A stretch of DNA of 34,132 bases from Paludibacteraceae bacterium (GTDB lineage Bacteria; Bacteroidota; Bacteroidia; Bacteroidales; Paludibacteraceae): assembly GCA_024401515.1 (NCBI GenBank), contig JAKSKY010000018.1, positions 1 through 34,132 of the forward strand, in the 5' to 3' direction. The translations under genes and the position numbers were made by a program. Below the pieces are notes generated by a model. That model did not search any database. It was not told the DNA's origin and worked only from the letters and a program-made list of their open reading frames with translations. This document shows, one piece after another, positions 17,198-24,943 of the stretch. Positions within the stretch are counted from its first letter, which is position 1. Each line of letters starts with the position of its first letter.

Positions 17198-18691
17198 ATG
17201 AAAAAGATATTGTTGATCTTGATTCCTCTTTGGATATTCTCTTTTGCTTTATCGGCTAAAAATAATACTAAGAGTGCTCAGAATGATGTGGTGGAATTGT
17301 CTGATACTCCACTTAAGTTCAGGATTTACGATGCTTCTGTTGTGGAAGTGGTAAAAGATGATTCTTATAAATCATTAAAATCCATTGTAATACCTGATAA
17401 AGTTCGAATTGAAGGAAAAGTTTATAAAGTTTATCGTATAGGACTAGATGCATTTTCCGAATGTTCTGATTTGAAATCAGTTACCATTCCTTCTGGCTTG
17501 GATATTTATTCTTATTATCATTTTGATAAATGTGATAAATTGAAGGAAATTAAAGTTGATTCAAACAATCAAAGCAATGCATCTATGAATGGTGTATTGT
17601 ACGATAAAAACAAGACGCGATTGATCCTAGTTCCAAGAGGATACAAAGGAAATCTTGCCATTCCATCGACTGTTACTCGCATTGCAGAAAATGCATGTTC
17701 CGGTTGTGCCAATTTGAAGTCGATAAAGATTCCCCCAAGTGTAGGATATGTGGGGAATGATGCTTTTCAGAATTGTTCCGCTTTAAAGGAGGTGAATATT
17801 CCTGAGGGAATAAAACATATACATCCTTACTCCTTTAATGGATGTTCCAGTTTAGAAAAGATTGAATTGCCATCCAGTTTATTGGATTATCTGTCGTTTT
17901 CAAACTGTCCTAAGTTGAAAACTATCAATGTGTCTCCTGATAATGAGAGGTTTTCTTCGGTGGATGGTGTCCTGTATGATAAGGATCGCAAGAGGTTACT
18001 GCGCGTTCCTGAGGGATATAAAGGAGATTTTGATGTCCCATCTGGTGTTACTTTTATTGCATCTGCGTTTGTTGGTTGTAATGGAGTCACTAGCGTGACG
18101 ATACCTCAAAGTGTGACCAAAATATCGGTGGGCGCTTTCGGAAATTGTAGCCGTCTGACGCATATAAATGTATTGCCTGGCAATCGGTTTTATGTCTCTG
18201 TTGATGGCGTTTTATATACTTCCTCTTTGTGGTCTATATATAGCGTACCCAATGGAATCAAGGGGCGTTTCGAGATTCCAGCAGATGTGGTTAAAATTGA
18301 AGAGGGTGCCTTTTCTGGTTGTGATGGGTTGACGGAGGTGAAGATTCCTGAGGGAGTGAAGGCTATTTGGGGGGATGCGTTCCATGGTTGCAGTAGGCTG
18401 AAACATGTTGTGATACCTTCTAGTGTTGTTGAAATTAGATTCCATGCATTTAGGGGTTGTAAGGCGTTGGAAAGCGTTGAAATAAAAAATGGTGTCAAAT
18501 ATATAGGTTCTTGGGCATTTGATGGGTGCGAACGTTTAACTAATATTCTTATACCATCAAGTGTGAAAGAGTTAGGGTCTAGCGTATTTAAGGGTTGTAG
18601 AAATCTAGATGTGGTTGTTGAAAACTCTCCTGAGAATATAAATACCGATGATTCTTTTAATGGGTGTAAGTCAGTCAAGTTTACTGAATAA
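17198..18691 (+). CDS. Secreted BspA-like leucine-rich-repeat protein (LRR_5)
   Basis: A 497-residue protein with a Sec signal (about 1-20, LWIFSFALSA) and then BspA-type (LRR_5) leucine-rich repeats: units such as AFSECSDLKSVTIPSGL, ENACSGCANLKSIKIPPSV and AFHGCSRLKHVVIPSSVVEI. Three longer inserts share a VDGVLYDK...VPEGYKGDFDVPSGV pattern. Such proteins often bind host or bacterial surfaces; that is family knowledge. There is no T9SS sorting domain and no lipobox. It is visibly A/T-richer than its neighbours (sampled 60-base lines give about 27-40% G+C against about 47% in a line of the preceding gene), hinting at transfer. A weak promoter (GTTG, 20 bases, TACCTTTA at 17146-17153) precedes it. 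Confidence 0.85.
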   Translation: MKKILLILIPLWIFSFALSAKNNTKSAQNDVVELSDTPLKFRIYDASVVEVVKDDSYKSLKSIVIPDKVRIEGKVYKVYRIGLDAFSECSDLKSVTIPSGLDIYSYYHFDKCDKLKEIKVDSNNQSNASMNGVLYDKNKTRLILVPRGYKGNLAIPSTVTRIAENACSGCANLKSIKIPPSVGYVGNDAFQNCSALKEVNIPEGIKHIHPYSFNGCSSLEKIELPSSLLDYLSFSNCPKLKTINVSPDNERFSSVDGVLYDKDRKRLLRVPEGYKGDFDVPSGVTFIASAFVGCNGVTSVTIPQSVTKISVGAFGNCSRLTHINVLPGNRFYVSVDGVLYTSSLWSIYSVPNGIKGRFEIPADVVKIEEGAFSGCDGLTEVKIPEGVKAIWGDAFHGCSRLKHVVIPSSVVEIRFHAFRGCKALESVEIKNGVKYIGSWAFDGCERLTNILIPSSVKELGSSVFKGCRNLDVVVENSPENINTDDSFNGCKSVKFTE

Positions 18692-18714
18692 TTTGGGGTA
18701 GCATTGCCTAAAAA

Positions 18715-18746
18715 AATTCCCCGAAAGCGTCTGCTCTCGGGGAATT
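18715..18746. terminator. Bidirectional terminator between convergent LRR and FKBP genes
   Basis: Arms AATTCCCCGA and TCGGGGAATT with an extra inner AGC/GCT pairing. An A-run lies on the left and TATTTT on the right, so it can stop transcripts from both directions. Confidence 0.85.
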
Positions 18747-18766
18747 CTATTTTAGTGGCTCTAAAG

Positions 18767-19495
18767 TTATCTCTTTCTAGCCCTGATAACGTTTCTCATC
18801 TCGATTGTATATTTGATAGCCGCATTTCCAGGGATGATGTTCTTTAATCCCTCCTCGCCATAGGCAAGATTGGAAGGAATGACAATTTCCCAAGTTGAGC
18901 CTACCGGCATCTCTGTAAGCGCTTGCTTCAATCCTGGAATGGATCTGTCAAGTGCCTCTTTGCAGACATTGTTCTTCTTGAATGTATTGCTGAATACAGT
19001 TCCGTCGAACAATTTTCCTTCGAAATTGATTTCCACCGTGTCCTTCAAGGTTGGCTTCATGCCAAATCCCTCTTTGAGGATTTTGTAGTAGATACCATTC
19101 TCCATAGGGATGACACCCGATATATTTTTGAATTCCTCAATGAACTTATCGGACTTTACCTTGTTCATGGCTCTTTGTTCCCTCTTCGCTTGCTCTTCCT
19201 TCTCTTTTTGAGCCTCTTGGATACTATGGTTGTGCTCGTTGATGATGTTGAAGGCCTCCTCCTTGGTCATTAGGTATTGGGTGGAGTCATCATTGAAGGC
19301 TTGGTTGAAAGCTGCTATGAAAGCCTCTTTATTGCCTTTGACGGTTTGGTTGTAGTTAGTTCCGAATATCAAACCTTGCGCATAGCTGAGAGAGTCTTCG
19401 TTGTTCTCTAATTTCAACGTTGGCTTATCACCGCAAGAGGAGAGTGTCAAGGCTCCCAAAGAAAGGATGATACCTGTTTGAATATACTTCTTCAT
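18767..19495 (-). CDS. FKBP-type peptidyl-prolyl isomerase lipoprotein, active site eroded
   Basis: A 242-residue protein with a lipoprotein signal (LSLGALTLSSC, Cys about residue 21) and Mip-like architecture: alpha-helical FKBP_N dimerisation part (about 30-125, with a Q/K/E-rich helix) and a C-terminal FKBP domain (about 145-240). The FKBP core keeps VEINFEGKLFDGTVF and LAYGEEG, but key pocket positions differ from the two neighbours: the Asp after FDGTVF is Ser (FSNT), the V-I-x-G-W tryptophan is Leu (SIPGLKQAL), and the final Phe is Tyr (IKYTIEM). It may be a weak isomerase or a pure chaperone. It is third in a same-strand FKBP trio, 26 bases after the previous gene. Confidence 0.9.
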   Translation of the reverse strand: MKKYIQTGIILSLGALTLSSCGDKPTLKLENNEDSLSYAQGLIFGTNYNQTVKGNKEAFIAAFNQAFNDDSTQYLMTKEEAFNIINEHNHSIQEAQKEKEEQAKREQRAMNKVKSDKFIEEFKNISGVIPMENGIYYKILKEGFGMKPTLKDTVEINFEGKLFDGTVFSNTFKKNNVCKEALDRSIPGLKQALTEMPVGSTWEIVIPSNLAYGEEGLKNIIPGNAAIKYTIEMRNVIRARKR

Positions 19496-19521
19496 GATTG
19501 TATCGATTCTTAAATCCTTGA

Positions 19522-20292
19522 TTATTGGTTAGAACGTTGGTAATGTTGGAATTGGTACTTTGATCCTTTGATCATTTGAGCCTCAGGATTGGTGACATCC
19601 AAAAGTTCCACCTCGAAGATAAGGGTGGAGTATGGTTTGATAGGACCTTGTCCACGCTCACCGTAACCTAGGTTGTAAGGGATATAGAATTTGTACTTAG
19701 ATCCCACATTCATCAATTGGAGACCCTCAGTCCATCCTTTGATCACACCGTTCAACTCGAACTCGATTGGTTCACCTCTCTTGATGGAACTGTCGAAAAT
19801 TTCGCCGTTTGTAAGTTTTCCCTCGTAGTGAACCTTCACCTTGCTGTTGGCTGAGTTAGGACGTATACCATCGCCCTTCCTGAGCACCTCATATTGCAAT
19901 CCTGAAGGGGTAACCTTTACTTCTGGTCTCTTTTTGTTCTCTGCCAAGAATTTATTCTCCTCGTCTATCTTCTTCTTACTTTCCTCCTCAGCGGCCTTTT
20001 GAAGATTGGTTTGGATGACTTGGTTGGATTGGTCGAACTTGATCGCCAAATGGGTGGTGTCATCCGCGAAGATTTTGCTCATTGCCTCCATCATGATGGC
20101 ATTGTCGTATGGGCCTCCAGGAAAATTGGCGACTTGAGCCTTAATGTTCTTTGCGAACTCCATACCGATTGCATAGCTGGTGGAGTCTTTGGCGCTCTTC
20201 AATGTTGTTGCGGCGGGCGCCTTTGATTTTGCCTCCGCTGTGAAGGCGATGCTGGTAGCGATTAGGGCTGCCGATAAAACAATTTTCTTCAT
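19522..20292 (-). CDS. Periplasmic FKBP-type peptidyl-prolyl isomerase (Mip/FkpA-like)
   Basis: A 256-residue exported isomerase that should speed proline cis-trans isomerisation of envelope proteins. Sec signal about residues 1-21 ([15 protein letters not shown]) without a lipobox Cys; FKBP_N helical dimer domain about 30-130 ([17 protein letters not shown]); FKBP domain about 145-235 with intact pocket residues: [30 protein letters not shown] and [11 protein letters not shown] short basic tail ([15 protein letters not shown]) follows the domain, longer than usual. It lies between the cytosolic and lipoprotein copies; start is 11 bases after the previous stop. Likely one transcript. Confidence 0.93.
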   Translation of the reverse strand: MKKIVLSAALIATSIAFTAEAKSKAPAATTLKSAKDSTSYAIGMEFAKNIKAQVANFPGGPYDNAIMMEAMSKIFADDTTHLAIKFDQSNQVIQTNLQKAAEEESKKKIDEENKFLAENKKRPEVKVTPSGLQYEVLRKGDGIRPNSANSKVKVHYEGKLTNGEIFDSSIKRGEPIEFELNGVIKGWTEGLQLMNVGSKYKFYIPYNLGYGERGQGPIKPYSTLIFEVELLDVTNPEAQMIKGSKYQFQHYQRSNQ

Positions 20293-20303
20293 GGTGTATA
20301 TGA

Positions 20304-20888
20304 TTAGATGATTTGAAGAACTTCCACATCGAAGATCAATGTGGCGTTAGGGCCGATGACATCGCCTGCACCGTGTGCGCCATAGGCAAGCTCAGAAGGG
20401 ATGTAAAGTCTCCACTTAGAACCGACTGGCATCATTTGCAAAGCCTCTACCCATCCTGCGATCACGCCGTTTACAGGGAATTGGGCAGGTTGTCCGCGAC
20501 GGATGGAACTGTCGAATACTGTACCGTCGATCAAGCGACCCTCGTAGTGACAACTTACGGTATCGGTAGCCTTTGGCTTAGGACCGTTTCCTTCTGTCAA
20601 GATCTCATATTGTAGTCCACTGGCAGTGGTGATGATACCCTCACGTTTTTTGTTCTCTGCCAAGAACTTCTCGCCCAACTCTTTGTTCTTAGCGTCTGCC
20701 TCTTGTTGCAATTTGCTGAAGTATTGGCTAAGGATCATTTGAGCCTCCTCAATATCCATGCTAGGCTTTCTGCCTTCCATGATATCTGCGACTCCCTTTT
20801 GGAACTCGTTCAAATTTAGATTGTTGAGACCTGTGTTCTTAAGGTTGCTGGCCATGCTAATGCCCAATGCGTAGCTAATTTTGTCCAT
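20304..20888 (-). CDS. Cytosolic FKBP-type peptidyl-prolyl isomerase (FklB/Mip-like)
   Basis: A 194-residue protein with no signal peptide, starting directly in the FKBP_N dimer domain ([20 protein letters not shown]), followed by a linker helix and a C-terminal FKBP domain with the usual pocket: [36 protein letters not shown] and LIFDVEVL. Length and layout fit FklB. It is the first of three consecutive FKBP genes on the minus strand, so the trio probably arose by tandem duplication with changed targeting. A -7 element TACCTTTG is at 20935-20942. Confidence 0.93.
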   Translation of the reverse strand: MDKISYALGISMASNLKNTGLNNLNLNEFQKGVADIMEGRKPSMDIEEAQMILSQYFSKLQQEADAKNKELGEKFLAENKKREGIITTASGLQYEILTEGNGPKPKATDTVSCHYEGRLIDGTVFDSSIRRGQPAQFPVNGVIAGWVEALQMMPVGSKWRLYIPSELAYGAHGAGDVIGPNATLIFDVEVLQII

Positions 20889-20934
20889 TTTGTATTTCTT
20901 ATTTGTTTATATATTCCATTTAATTCAATAGAGA

Positions 20935-20942
20935 CAAAGGTA
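20935..20942 (-). promoter_or_regulatory. Bacteroides-type -7 element for the FKBP trio
   Basis: Minus strand TACCTTTG matches TAnnTTTG, 46 bases before the cytosolic FKBP start. No -33 element recognised. It lies back-to-back with the promoter of the small membrane protein. Confidence 0.45.
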
Positions 20943-21016
20943 GGAAAAAAAATGGGTGTGGATGCTATCGAGGGAATTTTTCTGACGGCATAGATGGTTT
21001 GTGAAAGATTTTTTAA

Positions 21017-21024
21017 TACTTTTG
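21017..21024 (+). promoter_or_regulatory. Bacteroides-type -7 element for the GlsB-like gene
   Basis: TACTTTTG matches TAnnTTTG and ends 47 bases before the ATG at 21072. A TTTG at 20998-21001 lies 15 bases upstream, somewhat closer than the usual 19-21. Confidence 0.5.
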
Positions 21025-21071
21025 TGATAAGCGAAAACACGTTCGATACTATTAACTTAATATTATATAAT

Positions 21072-21314
21072 ATGTTAGATTTGATTATTTTCTTGGCCAT
21101 CGGTGCGTTGGCTGGTTTTTTGGGAAGTAAGTTGTTCTCCGGTTCAAGCAATGGATTGCTAGTCAATATGCTTGTAGGTATTGTCGGCGGTCTTGTCGGA
21201 GGAAAGGTTTTGGGACTTCTAGGTATTGATTTGGGTGGCTTGATTGGTGGTATCATCACCGCTACACTTGGAGCAATTCTTTTCTTGTGGTTGCTTTCCC
21301 TTTTGAAGAAGTAA
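21072..21314 (+). CDS. GlsB/YeaQ/YmgE-family small membrane protein
   Basis: An 80-residue protein of the transglycosylase-associated family. Three membrane-spanning stretches are visible: LDLIIFLAIGALAGFLGSKL, the Gly-rich NMLVGIVGGLVGGKVLGLLG and GGIITATLGAILFLWLLSLLKK. These proteins are often stress-induced; their function is poorly known. I chose ATG 21072 rather than an upstream start at 20994, because the upstream stretch covers the promoter-like TACTTTTG and adds no family sequence. Monocistronic, with a strong terminator 17 bases downstream. Confidence 0.88.
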   Translation: MLDLIIFLAIGALAGFLGSKLFSGSSNGLLVNMLVGIVGGLVGGKVLGLLGIDLGGLIGGIITATLGAILFLWLLSLLKK

Positions 21315-21331
21315 TTGAAATGATTTAAAAC

Positions 21332-21363
21332 AAAAAACGGAGGCGAAATCGTCTCCGTTTTTT
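21332..21363. terminator. Bidirectional terminator between GlsB-like and GH53 genes
   Basis: A perfect 11-base-pair stem AAAAAACGGAG / CTCCGTTTTTT, extended inside by GCG/CGT pairing around AAAT. The A and T runs make it effective on both strands for these convergent genes. Confidence 0.93.
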
Positions 21364-21376
21364 GTTGCTGTTAGGG

Positions 21377-22642
21377 TTATTTAAACTTTCCTAACTCGTA
21401 AATGGCTGGCAACGCCTTGCCGTTGTTGTCATCGAAAAGTCCCCTGTTGATCCAGTTATCAATTACGCCATTACCGTTTTCCTCAGGAAACCACCAATAG
21501 AGGGCATTCACGTTGTGGTGGTTCTTAAGTTCTTTGATTAGATCCTCCGTGTATCTCTTTTGTCCCTCTGGAGTGGCAGGCCATTTGCTTCTGAAATCGT
21601 GGTCGATTCCGTCGTTCGGGAACCATTGGTAGTAGTAGGCTGTCTCCACGATTTGAACCTGTTTGTCGGGGAATCCGCTTGATAGTTTGTCCAATGTGTT
21701 GCTAAGGACACTCAAATCGTTGTGCCAGAATGGATAATAACTGAGTCCGATGATATCATAATCCACGTGGTGGTCTTGGATGCGTTTGTAGAAATTGTAG
21801 CAGACATCCGGTTGGCCTGAACGTTCGATGTGGATGATGATTTTCGCTTTGGGGCAAACCTCCCTGCATGCCTTGGAGGCGTTGCTGAGGAATCCCGCGA
21901 AGACATTCCAGTTCTGGTCGCTGCTAGGGTAGCATTTGCCGATGTTCCACAACATTCCATAGGAGATCTCGTTGCCTATTTGGATGAAATCAGGCTCCAA
22001 TCCCTCCTTTTTCATGGCGCTTAAGCAACGTTTGGTGTAGTTGTAGAGTGTGTCGTTCAAGGCGCTGGCGTTGGCCCATTTCCACGAATCCGGGATGGTC
22101 TGTTTGGCGGGATCCGCCCATGAGTCGGAGTAGTGGAAGTCAAGCATGAATTTAAAACCGGCCGCTTTGATTTGTTTGCCTAACTGGATGACATAGGGGA
22201 GGTCTTGCACAACACCAGATCCAATGTCCTCTTTGGAGGCTTTGTTGGGCTCCACGAAGAGACGGACACGCATGGCGTTCCAACCTAACTCCTTGAAAAA
22301 TTCCAAAGGTTTCACTCGGTTGCCGTTGATGTCGTAATAGGGATTACCGTGGCCTTCGTATCTTGGCAACATGGAGATGTCTCCTCCTACGAAACGGCTC
22401 TCCTCCTCTTCGACGGGGAATGAGAAGGTGAGGCTATCTACCTGCGCAAGGTCGAATGTGTGTGAAATCATGCCGTTCTGCATGAATTGCAAATCACCAT
22501 TGGTTATTTTAATGCTGTCGGTCTCGCTGGTGGAGATTTGGGTTGCTTGATCAAATTGGTGAATGTTCACCATGGGTTGCGCAGCCATCGTGAGGCTCCA
22601 TAGAAGCGATATGGATAGTAGTAAGTATAGTTTGTTTTTCAT
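21377..22642 (-). CDS. Secreted endo-beta-1,4-galactanase (GH53, arabinogalactan-degrading)
   Basis: Cuts beta-1,4-galactan side chains of pectin/arabinogalactan I outside the cytosol. In the 421-residue form, residues 1-22 are a Sec signal (LWSLTMAAQ); about 25-75 is a short beta-rich segment ending VDSLTFSF, seen in many Bacteroidales surface proteins; the GH53 barrel runs from about 84 to the end. The acid/base Glu is E225 (FIQIGNE) and the nucleophile E333 (QIVETAYYY); the GGDISMLPRYE and DFHYSDSWADP blocks are also typical. The ATG at 22642 is preferred over one 27 bases upstream, because the -7 motif TACTTTTG (minus, 22658-22665) would overlap the longer form. No sorting tail seen. Confidence 0.93.
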   Translation of the reverse strand: MKNKLYLLLSISLLWSLTMAAQPMVNIHQFDQATQISTSETDSIKITNGDLQFMQNGMISHTFDLAQVDSLTFSFPVEEEESRFVGGDISMLPRYEGHGNPYYDINGNRVKPLEFFKELGWNAMRVRLFVEPNKASKEDIGSGVVQDLPYVIQLGKQIKAAGFKFMLDFHYSDSWADPAKQTIPDSWKWANASALNDTLYNYTKRCLSAMKKEGLEPDFIQIGNEISYGMLWNIGKCYPSSDQNWNVFAGFLSNASKACREVCPKAKIIIHIERSGQPDVCYNFYKRIQDHHVDYDIIGLSYYPFWHNDLSVLSNTLDKLSSGFPDKQVQIVETAYYYQWFPNDGIDHDFRSKWPATPEGQKRYTEDLIKELKNHHNVNALYWWFPEENGNGVIDNWINRGLFDDNNGKALPAIYELGKFK

Positions 22643-22657
22643 GGTAATAATTTTCCT

Positions 22658-22665
22658 CAAAAGTA
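22658..22665 (-). promoter_or_regulatory. Bacteroides-type -7 element for the GH53 gene
   Basis: Minus strand TACTTTTG fits TAnnTTTG, 15 bases before the GH53 start, implying a very short leader. Together with the upstream terminator it suggests the galactanase has its own promoter. No -33 element seen. Confidence 0.45.
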
Positions 22666-22702
22666 ACATTTTTATTGGTAATGATGGTATAGGAGGATAT
22701 AA

Positions 22703-22732
22703 AAAGGGGAAGACTTTGTCGCCTTCCCCTTT
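22703..22732 (-). terminator. Intrinsic terminator after the polysaccharide deacetylase
   Basis: Stem AAAGGGGAAG / CTTCCCCTTT with a 10-base loop. On the minus strand it is followed by further Ts. It separates the deacetylase from the GH53 gene. Confidence 0.85.
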
Positions 22733-22757
22733 CCGGTCATATAGTAATTACGGGATT

Positions 22758-24701
22758 TTACTTGACGATTAACTTTTGGATAGAAATGTTTCCATCTGCG
22801 GTAATGACCTTTACCATGTAGGTTCCGGCAGTTACGTTCAACTTGACCGTCTCTCCGCCTGCTTGGCTGTAGAGTGTTTGACCCATCATGTTGATGATAG
22901 AGATGGATTCAATCTCTTGGTCCGCCTTTACTTCAAAGTAGTTATCGGCAGGGTTTGGCATTAAAACGATGGCATTATCGCCCTCGATGTCCTCGTTCAA
23001 AGTTGGGTCAATAATTACCGGTTCGCATTCCTCCACCGTAATGTTGGATGTTTGGGTCAATATTTTTCCCTTGGCGTTGGTGATGGTCAACATACCAGCA
23101 CCCGCGTTGTTTGGCTTCCACTCGATAGCGCCAGAGGCATTGATGCCCTCTTTGATGACATATCCTGTTACGGCTTGGAATTCCACATAGTTGATGTTGC
23201 ATCCTTCACCTGCTTCCTTGATGAGGAGTCTCATTTTTGAAGAGGTTACAGGGTTGAAGGTTGCCTTGAAATCGTTGCCGATTTTAGTGCCTGTGTAAGC
23301 AGTCTTCCAGCTTCCGTTCTCGTCGTATTGAACCTCGAAGCTTGAGATCACATCGTATTCTGTGCACTCGTCGATCATGATACCACCTACAGTCTGTGGT
23401 TGGCCAAGGTCGAATTCCACCCACTCGTTTGTGCCAGTCATGGATCCCCAACGGCTGCTGCCACCGTGTGCGCCGTCGTCGCTCAAAATCTTATCTACGG
23501 TCCAGTATGGGTTGCTTGCAGTCTCACCCCACTCTGAAGATGCGCTCACGTTGGAAATGGAAACTTCAGTGGAAGTGGCGCCTGTGCCGAAGTTCAAAGT
23601 GTAGGTTCTGTCGTTGGCGTCACCGTTCATGGTCCATTTAACCATGTAAGTAGAGTCAACACAGAATTTGTTGCTTGCCAATCCCTCGAATGAGAATTCA
23701 GGATCTGGAATAGCGGGAGCCGCGGAACCGACTACGATATCACCACCGCCTGGAACTGCCTTGAAATAGACGTAACCGCCAGATACGGTGCACTCGATTT
23801 CGTTATCGCTTTGAGTCACTTTGATATCGCTCCAGCCGTCTTGGGCAGGCACACGCAATGACAATGGGTAGTCCCACTTACATACTGTGTTGCTTGTTAG
23901 ACTTGAGTTCAAAGTCAATGAGTAAGTGTCGCTGCTGGCGTCGCTGGAGATCTTCTTGAAAGAGGCATTGTCACGCTCTTTTAGATACATGATGGCGTCT
24001 CTTGCGCTACATACCCAATAGTCTTTCTTGTTTTGGTTCAACCATTGAAGTGTACCCGTGAAGGCGTTTTGATTGGTAGGAGAGTAGCTGCCGTTACCAG
24101 CTAATCCTTCGAAACCATGGATGAGGAATACGGCCCATCCACCATTGGCACCAGAACAAACATTGGTAAAGGCGCTTTGGGTGTTATAACCGCTTCCGCC
24201 ATTTCCGCAAATCACGCAATTGAATCTGGACAAATCGTTTGGAGACTTGCTGTTGGCTCCGTTTGCGCCACATACACGTCCGCCTATGTAATTGGATAAT
24301 ACTTGGTTTCCCATGTGGTTGCAGTTCGGATATGCGATGGTCAAGCATGGTTGACCGATGTTTTGTTCAATCGTCCGCTTGGAAGTGGAGAGTTCTCCGG
24401 AGTTGTTTGAGTTGTGGGAATCGGTGTGGCTACCAATTTCGTGTCCTCTTTGGGCCAATCCCTTGTAATTGTTCCAGTTTGAACCGGTCCATTGGGTTAC
24501 AACGTAGAAGGTCGCTTTGAAGCCATATTTGTCTAGTTGTTGAGCGCCCCAGTTGTGGGAGTTCCACTCATTGGCTCCGTCGTCAAAAGTGAAGGTCACT
24601 GCGGACTTGCACCAATCTTCCCATGTGGCGATCTCTTGGGCCATCATGCCGGAGGCACCTAATAACATGCCTGTTAGCACTGTTAAGAATCTTTTTTTCA
24701 T
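22758..24701 (-). CDS. Secreted polysaccharide deacetylase (CE4/NodB) with discoidin-like domain and T9SS tail
   Basis: A 647-residue secreted enzyme removing acetyl groups from a polysaccharide. Signal peptide about 1-22 (LLGASGMMAQ). NodB domain about 30-245 with the catalytic set: TFDDG (residues 38-42, base and metal Asp), HTDSH (92-96, metal His) and LIHG (193-196, catalytic His). After a beta-rich linker there is a discoidin (F5/8 type C)-like domain at about 382-512 (SSEWGETASNPYWTVDKILSD-type start, WVEFDLGQPQTVGGIMID). The last about 75 residues (VLMPNPADNYFEV, GTYMVKVITADG, KLIVK) form a clear type A T9SS sorting domain. Substrate unknown (xylan, chitin or peptidoglycan are possible). 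Confidence 0.93.
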   Translation of the reverse strand: MKKRFLTVLTGMLLGASGMMAQEIATWEDWCKSAVTFTFDDGANEWNSHNWGAQQLDKYGFKATFYVVTQWTGSNWNNYKGLAQRGHEIGSHTDSHNSNNSGELSTSKRTIEQNIGQPCLTIAYPNCNHMGNQVLSNYIGGRVCGANGANSKSPNDLSRFNCVICGNGGSGYNTQSAFTNVCSGANGGWAVFLIHGFEGLAGNGSYSPTNQNAFTGTLQWLNQNKKDYWVCSARDAIMYLKERDNASFKKISSDASSDTYSLTLNSSLTSNTVCKWDYPLSLRVPAQDGWSDIKVTQSDNEIECTVSGGYVYFKAVPGGGDIVVGSAAPAIPDPEFSFEGLASNKFCVDSTYMVKWTMNGDANDRTYTLNFGTGATSTEVSISNVSASSEWGETASNPYWTVDKILSDDGAHGGSSRWGSMTGTNEWVEFDLGQPQTVGGIMIDECTEYDVISSFEVQYDENGSWKTAYTGTKIGNDFKATFNPVTSSKMRLLIKEAGEGCNINYVEFQAVTGYVIKEGINASGAIEWKPNNAGAGMLTITNAKGKILTQTSNITVEECEPVIIDPTLNEDIEGDNAIVLMPNPADNYFEVKADQEIESISIINMMGQTLYSQAGGETVKLNVTAGTYMVKVITADGNISIQKLIVK

Positions 24702-24808
24702 AATGATATGTATGTGTAAATAATGGTTAAAAATCTTATATAAAATCCCTATAAACTTTCAGTCCACCTCGAAAAATCGGATGTGTTTGTCTCCTAAAAT
24801 ATTGCGCA

Positions 24809-24839
24809 CAAATATAAATTATAATGATTCATAATCAAA
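24809..24839 (-). promoter_or_regulatory. Complete Bacteroides-type promoter for the deacetylase
   Basis: On the minus strand, TTTG (24836-24839), 19 bases, then TATATTTG (24809-24816): both -33 and -7 elements at the consensus spacing. Transcription would start near 24802, giving a leader of about 100 bases. Confidence 0.7.
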
Positions 24840-24889
24840 AAAAATTCAAACAAAATAAGTTGTGGTTCTTTATTATCGGTTGAAAATCT

Positions 24890-24897
24890 TACCTTTG
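24890..24897 (+). promoter_or_regulatory. Bacteroides-type -7 element for the outer-membrane barrel gene
   Basis: TACCTTTG matches TAnnTTTG, ending 46 bases before the ATG at 24944. It overlaps the upstream region in which a GTG start at 24899 would begin, supporting the downstream ATG. Confidence 0.5.
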
Positions 24898-24943
24898 TGT
24901 GATTTTTGCAATTATTATTATCACGTGTCAAATAACTGTGGAT

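Noticed and set aside
20994-21071. Longer form of the GlsB-like protein
   Set aside because: The extension covers TACTTTTG and its leader, and the family sequence begins at MLDLIIF.
24899-24943. GTG start giving a 974-residue form of the outer-membrane protein
   Set aside because: The added 15 residues lie over the -7 promoter motif region and the predicted transcription start; ATG 24944 gives a clean signal peptide.
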